From Fictibacillus sp. FJAT-27399 (GTDB taxonomy: Bacteria > Bacillota > Bacilli > Bacillales > Fictibacillaceae), in assembly GCF_001510655.1 (NCBI RefSeq), contig NZ_LMVC01000001.1, positions 66,664 through 130,663 of the forward strand: 64,000 nt of DNA, in the 5' to 3' direction. A model generated the notes under the pieces. The model did no database searches and had not been told where the DNA came from. It was given only the letters and a program-made list of their open reading frames with translations. Positions within the stretch are counted from its first letter, which is position 1, and every line of letters starts with the position of its first letter. Positions 59,379-64,000 of the stretch are shown one piece after another. The position numbers were made by a program, and so were the translations under genes.

Positions 59379-59579
59379 TTATCTTTTTACAACGTTGGCA
59401 GCCTGTGGTCCACGTGCACCATCAACGATTTCAAATTCAACTTCCTGGCCTTCATCTAATGATTTGAAGCCATCGGATTGAATTGCTGAGAAATGGACAA
59501 ATACGTCGTCTCCACCTTCAACTTCGATAAAACCAAAACCTTTTTCTGCGTTAAACCATTTTACTTTACCTGTTTGCAT
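59379..59579 (-). CDS. cspD: Cold shock protein
   Basis: A 66-residue OB-fold RNA chaperone. RNP1 (KGFGFIEV) and RNP2 (VFVHFSAI) are intact, and the N-terminus [14 protein letters not shown] and tail [10 protein letters not shown] are like B. subtilis CspD. AGGAGG precedes the ATG at 59579; the upstream open frame is 5' UTR. Confidence 0.95.
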   Translation of the reverse strand: MQTGKVKWFNAEKGFGFIEVEGGDDVFVHFSAIQSDGFKSLDEGQEVEFEIVDGARGPQAANVVKR

Positions 59580-59744
59580 TACTATGCCTCCTAAAACTTT
59601 GCACGGTGTGCTTTTTTTACCATAGAACCTTTCAAACATTTACTTACAGAACATAAATATGTAATCAAAGTCTAAATGGTTGGAACTACTATATCATAGA
59701 AAAATATCATAGGCAAGTTGTTTTGTCAGAAAAATTAAAAACCT

Positions 59745-60050
59745 TTACTCCTCTGAAGGATGATGATCTTCCGATGGACGGGAAAGAGGGTGAGAAGGTT
59801 GTACGGCTACTTTTCCTGTAGCTTTTACGATTTCGTTCAATATGTTTATTCTTGATTGATCATTAAAATTTTGTGCTTTTACGTAAGCATAGCCATTTTC
59901 ATTGGAAACATATCTCGGGGGAAGCTGATTCAGTGTAATGGCATAAACATCGGTCTTGCATAAATCACATTTACATGGGAGTTCGAGCTGCTTCCAATAA
60001 TAATTTAACGCTTCTTCAACAAGAATTTCCATCGCGTTTCTGACTTTCAT
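59745..60050 (-). CDS. comFB: ComFB-family protein
   Basis: A 101-residue protein with the late-competence ComFB pattern (NAMEILVEEALNYYW, then CKCDLCKTDVYAITLNQLPPRYV). The Cys pair may bind metal, and some ComFB proteins bind cyclic dinucleotides. It is not in a comF operon here (no comFA or comFC adjacent). AAAGGGGT precedes the ATG. The C-terminal tail is Ser/His-rich. Confidence 0.82.
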   Translation of the reverse strand: MKVRNAMEILVEEALNYYWKQLELPCKCDLCKTDVYAITLNQLPPRYVSNENGYAYVKAQNFNDQSRINILNEIVKATGKVAVQPSHPLSRPSEDHHPSEE

Positions 60051-60136
60051 GGCTTTATTTACCCCTTTAATAAGATAGAACTAGAATAGCTTATTTTTAC
60101 TACATCTGTAAATTAATTAGTTAAAGGATGATTCCT

Positions 60137-60201
60137 TTTACCTAAATTTACAAATAATATATGATTTTCTGAAAATTAGATTGAAATCATATATGATTTT
60201 C
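60137..60201 (+). promoter_or_regulatory. Promoter and tandem operators of the GntR regulator
   Basis: AAATCATATATGATTT (60185-60200) is a perfect 16-bp palindrome; AAATAATATATGATTT (60152-60167) is the same with one change, exactly 33 bp upstream (three turns). TTTACC (60137) and TATGAT (60160) with 17-nt spacing form a candidate promoter, so the upstream site overlaps the -10. Autoregulation by the adjacent GntR protein is inferred. Confidence 0.65.
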
Positions 60202-60216
60202 GATTATCATAAATTT

Positions 60217-60897
60217 ATGGAAAATAACAACAAAATCAGCAAACAGCAGTATGCCTATAAGGTCATTAAGTCACGTATTCTGGATGGACGTTATCCGCCG
60301 GGTTACAGGATTGTGATCGACCAGCTGGCAAGAGAACTGCAGACAAGTGCCATCCCAGTTCGTGAAGCCATTCGTAATCTGGAGACTGACGGGCTCATTC
60401 ATTTTAAACCCTACAGCGGCGCTGTTGTCACCCCCTTCAATGAAAAAGAGTACCTGGAAACGCTGTCTGTCCTGGCTGTTTTAGAAGGCCATGCTACTGC
60501 AATTTCAGCCCAGCATTTCCCCCGCCACAAGATTACCGACCTCATTGCGATCAACAACCGGATGAAAGAGTCATTGGATGAATTTGATTTTCTCATGTTC
60601 GGAAACTTCAACCGGGAATTCCACAGCTTAACCTACCAATACTGCGATAACCACTTCTTAGTTGAAAACATCAAATCCATCTGGAACAGGCTCGACCGTG
60701 TAAGAAAGATGGGGGCGGCCACCAAGCCCTCTAGAGCAAAAAAATCCATCGAAGAACATGAAAAGATTATTGAGATGCTTTTTAACCGTCATTCTTTCTC
60801 AGAAATCGAAGCCTATGTCCGGACCCACAAATTAAACACCGTCCAGTCATTTTTGGAAGAAAAAAAGGGTGAGGAAGAATTACGGAATTATCCATAA
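60217..60897 (+). CDS. GntR-family (FadR/FCD) transcriptional regulator
   Basis: A ~226-residue regulator. The winged helix is YAYKVIKSRILDGRYPPGYRIVIDQLARELQTSAIPVREAIRNLETDGLI; the FCD effector domain has the metal-ligand pattern with His in FNREFHSLTYQY and in SIEEHEKIIEML. ATG 60217 is the most plausible start, though no good Shine-Dalgarno site precedes it; the frame opens at TTG 60181 inside the operator. It lies directly upstream of the hpa-like operon and presumably controls it. Confidence 0.85.
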   Translation: MENNNKISKQQYAYKVIKSRILDGRYPPGYRIVIDQLARELQTSAIPVREAIRNLETDGLIHFKPYSGAVVTPFNEKEYLETLSVLAVLEGHATAISAQHFPRHKITDLIAINNRMKESLDEFDFLMFGNFNREFHSLTYQYCDNHFLVENIKSIWNRLDRVRKMGAATKPSRAKKSIEEHEKIIEMLFNRHSFSEIEAYVRTHKLNTVQSFLEEKKGEEELRNYP

Positions 60898-61007
60898 GGA
60901 GGAGAAAAACAGAAAGGTTGGCACTAAGCACTGCTGGTGTTCGGGCTTCAGTGTCTATGAGCACTTAACCGGAAACTTCAGCTACTTACAAAGGAGAGAT
61001 GATAATT

Positions 61008-61943
61008 TTGAAAACTGGTCAATTTGATGAGATAAAAAGCAGGTTGAAAGGGTCTGTTGCTCCTATTATTACGCCTTTTCAAGAGGATGACAGCCTTGAT
61101 TTGGAAACTCTTCGTGATTTGATCAACTGGCATATTGAAAGCGGGAGCCATGGAATTTCGGTTACGGGCACAACAGGAGAACCGAGCTCATTGACGCTGC
61201 AGGAAAGAGAGCAAGTGATGGAAACGACGATCCAGTCTGTTGCCGGGAGGGTGCCAGTCGTTCCGGGAACAGGGTCAACCAATCATCAGGAAACAAGGCA
61301 TCTGACTAAGAGAGCCCAGGAAATGGGAGCAGATGCCGCGATGGTTATTGTTCCTTATTATAACAAGCCCTCACAGCATGCCTTATATAATCACTTTAAA
61401 GCTGTTGCACAATCTGTTGATATCCCATTGATCGTTTATAACATTCCAGGAAGAACAGGTGTGAATCTTGAAGTTAAAACACTCGCCAGGCTGAAAGAGG
61501 ACTGCCCGAACATCATCGGAGTGAAAGAGTCGAACAAGGATTTTGAACATGTGAACCGTGTTCTTCTGAATTGTGGAAGAGACTTCCTGCTGTTCTCCGG
61601 GATTGAACTGCTCTGCTATCCAATGCTTGCGATCGGCGGAAAAGGCTATATCAGCGCAACAGCAAATGTTCTGCCAGGGAAAGTTGCAGAAGTGTATAAT
61701 GCCTGGGAAGCTGGCAACATTGAAGAAGCCATGCAGCTTCATTATGAATTGATGCCGCTGAATGATGTGCTGTTCAGGGATACCAATCCGGCACCATTAA
61801 AGGCGGCATTGGGAATGATGGGTAAAATTAAGCCAAGGCTGAGACTTCCGATGGATCTGCCGTCTGACAGCATTCAAGAAGAAATTCGTACGGTGTTAAA
61901 CAGTTATGGTCTATTGAATAAAGTTGGGAGTGAGATGCAATGA
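61008..61943 (+). CDS. DapA/NAL-family aldolase-lyase in hpa-type operon
   Basis: A ~311-residue Schiff-base aldolase. TGTTGEPSSLTLQER, catalytic Tyr in IVYNIPGRTGVNL and Lys in IIGVKESNKDF are those of dihydrodipicolinate synthase/N-acetylneuraminate lyase enzymes. TTG 61008 is 11 nt after AAGGAG; ATG 60999 is only 2 nt from it. Its place before fumarylacetoacetate-hydrolase-like and HpaE-like genes suggests it cleaves a pathway hydroxy-keto-acid (the step of HpaI elsewhere) rather than making lysine. Confidence 0.85.
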   Translation: MKTGQFDEIKSRLKGSVAPIITPFQEDDSLDLETLRDLINWHIESGSHGISVTGTTGEPSSLTLQEREQVMETTIQSVAGRVPVVPGTGSTNHQETRHLTKRAQEMGADAAMVIVPYYNKPSQHALYNHFKAVAQSVDIPLIVYNIPGRTGVNLEVKTLARLKEDCPNIIGVKESNKDFEHVNRVLLNCGRDFLLFSGIELLCYPMLAIGGKGYISATANVLPGKVAEVYNAWEAGNIEEAMQLHYELMPLNDVLFRDTNPAPLKAALGMMGKIKPRLRLPMDLPSDSIQEEIRTVLNSYGLLNKVGSEMQ

Positions 61944-62731
61944 AACACGCACGTATCATATTCGAGGGCAGAGAGCGGACTGCCACGGTGAAGGATGACC
62001 AGCTATTGCTTAGCTGCGGACGGACCATCTCCATGGATGAAGCAGAGGCTTGGCTTCCTCCGCTCAAGCCAAATAAGATGATTGGCTTGGCATTAAACTA
62101 TGCTGATCATGCGGAAGAACTCGGCTTGGATAAACCCGCTGAACCTGTTCTCTTTATTAAGCCGAACAGTTCTCTTGTCGGACATAAAGCACCGGTATAT
62201 TATCCGGATGGCGCTACCTATATGCATTATGAAAATGAACTGGCTGTGGTCATCGGCAGGGAAGGCAGAAATATTAAAGCAAAGGACGCGATGAAATTTG
62301 TAAGCGGTTACACCATTGCGAACGATGTAACGGTTCGGGATTTCGTAAACAACATGTACCGTCCGCCAGTTCGGGCAAAAGGACATGACACCTTCGGACC
62401 GCTTGGGCCATATTTTGTTGATGCGGCGGATATCCCCGATCCTAACAATCTCGAACTAAGAACCTATGTAAACGGTGAACTGAGACAGCAGGGCAACACA
62501 AAGAATTTGATCTATACCATATCTGAGCTGATCGAGTTCATTTCTTCCTTTATGACCCTTGAAGTGAATGACATCATCTGGACAGGGACTCCAAAGGGGA
62601 TTTCTCACATTCATCCAGGTGATTCAGTACGGCTTGAAATCGATTATATTGGAAGTTTGGAAAATAAAATTCTTGATGGCCGCAATACTGGTACCGCGGC
62701 AGGAGGGATGAAGCATGAGCAGCAGCTATGA
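61940..62731 (+). CDS. hpaG: Fumarylacetoacetate-hydrolase-family isomerase/decarboxylase, HpaG-like
   Basis: A 263-residue FAH-fold enzyme. IGLALNYADHAEELG, the acidic metal site MHYENELAVVIGR (Glu-Glu) and ANDVTVRDF (Asp), and IIWTGTPKG match 2-hydroxyhepta-2,4-diene-1,7-dioate isomerase/OPET decarboxylase. Start ATG overlaps the aldolase stop (ATGA). E. coli HpaG is a double-length fusion, while this is a single unit, so a second unit may be encoded downstream of the window. Confidence 0.85.
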   Translation: MKHARIIFEGRERTATVKDDQLLLSCGRTISMDEAEAWLPPLKPNKMIGLALNYADHAEELGLDKPAEPVLFIKPNSSLVGHKAPVYYPDGATYMHYENELAVVIGREGRNIKAKDAMKFVSGYTIANDVTVRDFVNNMYRPPVRAKGHDTFGPLGPYFVDAADIPDPNNLELRTYVNGELRQQGNTKNLIYTISELIEFISSFMTLEVNDIIWTGTPKGISHIHPGDSVRLEIDYIGSLENKILDGRNTGTAAGGMKHEQQL

Positions 62732-64000
62732 AAAAACCGTCCTTCATTATATAAATGGTGAGTTTGTACCTTCAGCATCAGGAGAAACGTTTACAAATAT
62801 CAATCCTTTTACAAATGAGGCGATTAATCCCGTAGCAGAAGGAACAAAAACAGAAATCGACTCGGCCGTTAAATCGGCGAAGGAGGCCTTCAAAACAGGA
62901 ACCTGGGGAAAAATGAAGCTCAGTGATAGGCTGAAACACATTCATAGGATCGCGGACCTCATCGACCGGGATATTGAGCAGGTGGCACATCTGGAGTCCC
63001 TGGATACCGGCCTTCCGATATCACAGACGAAGAAAATGGTTGCAAGAGCTGCGGACAACTTCCGTTTTTATGCCGAGATGGTAAAGAACAGAATGGTGGG
63101 TGAAGCCTACCATGTGGACGATGAATTCATCAATTATACCATCCAGAAACCTGTAGGTGTAGCAGGCTTAATCACCCCTTGGAACGCACCGTTCATGCTT
63201 GAAACATGGAAAGTTGCCCCGGCTCTTGCTACGGGGAACACGGTTGTACTCAAGCCCGCTGAATGGTCGCCGCTGACGGCCAACAAGCTTGGAGAGATCA
63301 TTCATGAGGCAGGCCTTCCAGAAGGTGTGTTTAATATTGTTCATGGGTTTGGCGAAACTGCCGGTGCAGCATTGGTCGCACATCAGGATGTACAGCTGAT
63401 CTCGTTTACCGGTGAGACGAAGACAGGTTCGGAAATTATGCGGAACGGAGCAGATTCTCTTAAACGGTTCTCCATGGAGCTTGGCGGAAAATCACCAATC
63501 ATTGTGTTTAACGACTGTGACGTTGAACGTGCCCTTGATGCGTGTGTATGGGGGATCTTCTCTTTCAATGGTGAGAGGTGCACGGCGAACTCCAGACTGT
63601 TTGTTCAGGAATCAATAAGTGAAACCTTTATCAGCGCTTTAAAGAAAAGAGTTCTCAACATTATTGTTGGCGATCCTTCCCATGCAGATACCGAAGTAGG
63701 CCCTCTTATTCATAAGGATCATTATGAAAATGTAAAACGCTATCTGAAAATTGCTGAGGATGAAGGCAGTGAGGTATTTGCTGCTGAAGTGCCAAAGCAT
63801 CTTTCCACAGGCAACTTTATTCCGCCGACCCTCCTGTTGAATGTGAAGAATGACATGACGGTGGCACAGGAAGAAATATTCGGTCCGGTTTTAACGGTGA
63901 TGACCTTTCAGACAGAAGAAGAAGTGGTCGAGATGGCCAATGATGTGAAATATGGTCTTGCCGGCTATGTATGGACGAACGATATGAAAAAAGGACATCG
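62715..64000 (+). CDS. hpaE: 5-carboxymethyl-2-hydroxymuconate semialdehyde dehydrogenase (partial)
   Basis: ATG 62715 follows AGGAGGG by 7 nt and overlaps the hpaG end by 17 nt. The frame is open to the window end (~428 residues visible of ~490-500). NAD-ALDH motifs: TPWNAPF, KPAEWSPL, SFTGETKTGSEI, catalytic Glu in MELGGKSP and Cys in NGERCTANS, then EEIFGPVL. It oxidises the ring-cleavage semialdehyde of homoprotocatechuate. Assignment to HpaE rather than another betaine-type ALDH rests on the hpa neighbours. Confidence 0.88.
   Translation, partial: MSSSYEKTVLHYINGEFVPSASGETFTNINPFTNEAINPVAEGTKTEIDSAVKSAKEAFKTGTWGKMKLSDRLKHIHRIADLIDRDIEQVAHLESLDTGLPISQTKKMVARAADNFRFYAEMVKNRMVGEAYHVDDEFINYTIQKPVGVAGLITPWNAPFMLETWKVAPALATGNTVVLKPAEWSPLTANKLGEIIHEAGLPEGVFNIVHGFGETAGAALVAHQDVQLISFTGETKTGSEIMRNGADSLKRFSMELGGKSPIIVFNDCDVERALDACVWGIFSFNGERCTANSRLFVQESISETFISALKKRVLNIIVGDPSHADTEVGPLIHKDHYENVKRYLKIAEDEGSEVFAAEVPKHLSTGNFIPPTLLLNVKNDMTVAQEEIFGPVLTVMTFQTEEEVVEMANDVKYGLAGYVWTNDMKKGH

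Noticed and set aside
1-64000. CRISPR array, tRNA, rRNA, prophage or transposase genes
   Set aside because: No regularly spaced repeats, cloverleaf-type sequence, rRNA core motifs or transposase/integrase frames were seen; repeats found are isolated intergenic elements.

Overview
The window is a 64 kb piece of the chromosome of an aerobic, spore-forming Bacillaceae bacterium. The evidence is strong AGGAGG-type ribosome binding sites with frequent GTG/TTG starts, moderate GC, small acid-soluble spore proteins (sspL and an alpha/beta SASP), two YjcZ-type mini-proteins, a LysM-GH18 cortex-lytic-type enzyme, a ComFB protein and many Bacillus-type small genes. A Fictibacillus- or Bacillus-like genus is likely, but the sequence alone does not prove it. 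I see no rRNA, tRNA, CRISPR array, phage or transposase gene.

Layout. 0-5.5 kb: end of a YkvI-like membrane protein, an FdhF/YdeP molybdopterin oxidoreductase, an amino-acid permease and a collapsed gerA-gerB germinant-receptor remnant. 5.5-8.1 kb: small housekeeping genes. 8.2-10.7 kb: a TPP-riboswitch-controlled thiamine salvage operon (thiD-thiM-thiE). 11-12.6 kb: an operon of an ArsR-like regulator, a small unknown protein and a ClpP. 12.7-15.6 kb: two MFS exporters. 16-20 kb: a sugar-catabolism operon (ThuA, two Gfo/Idh/MocA oxidoreductases, a TIM-barrel isomerase) behind a promoter with two perfect LacI-type operators. 20-26 kb: spore and stress genes. 26-29 kb: a MifM-like leader plus yidC2, a HAD phosphatase, a damaged amidase gene and a patatin. 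30-32.6 kb: a three-gene ABC-2 exporter. 32.6-33.4 kb: gene debris and repeats. 33.4-38.4 kb: class B PBP, YjcZ genes, CopC-like protein, ZnuA, MoaB. 38.5-43 kb: class I ribonucleotide reductase with paired NrdR boxes and a cobalamin riboswitch. 43-50 kb: fluoride exporter pair, DedA, nitronate monooxygenase, a truncated siderophore locus, ycgR-ycgQ-like genes. 50-60 kb: dNK, DsbA-like protein, MFS, membrane peptidase, coat-like protein, lipoprotein, histidine kinase, cold-shock protein, ComFB. 60-64 kb: GntR regulator and the start of a homoprotocatechuate (hpa-type) meta-cleavage operon that runs off the window.

Most notable are (1) an apparent MifM-type arrest leader whose downstream hairpin sequesters the yidC2 Shine-Dalgarno sequence, although the peptide differs from B. 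subtilis MifM; (2) dual control of ribonucleotide reductase by NrdR boxes exactly three helical turns apart and a B12 riboswitch; (3) a 246-bp element present as two nearly identical inverted copies at 33.0 and 50.1 kb, with two smaller interspersed stem-loop repeat families; (4) several genes caught in decay (gerA/gerB, EAL protein, siderophore-binding protein/FhuF, amidase).
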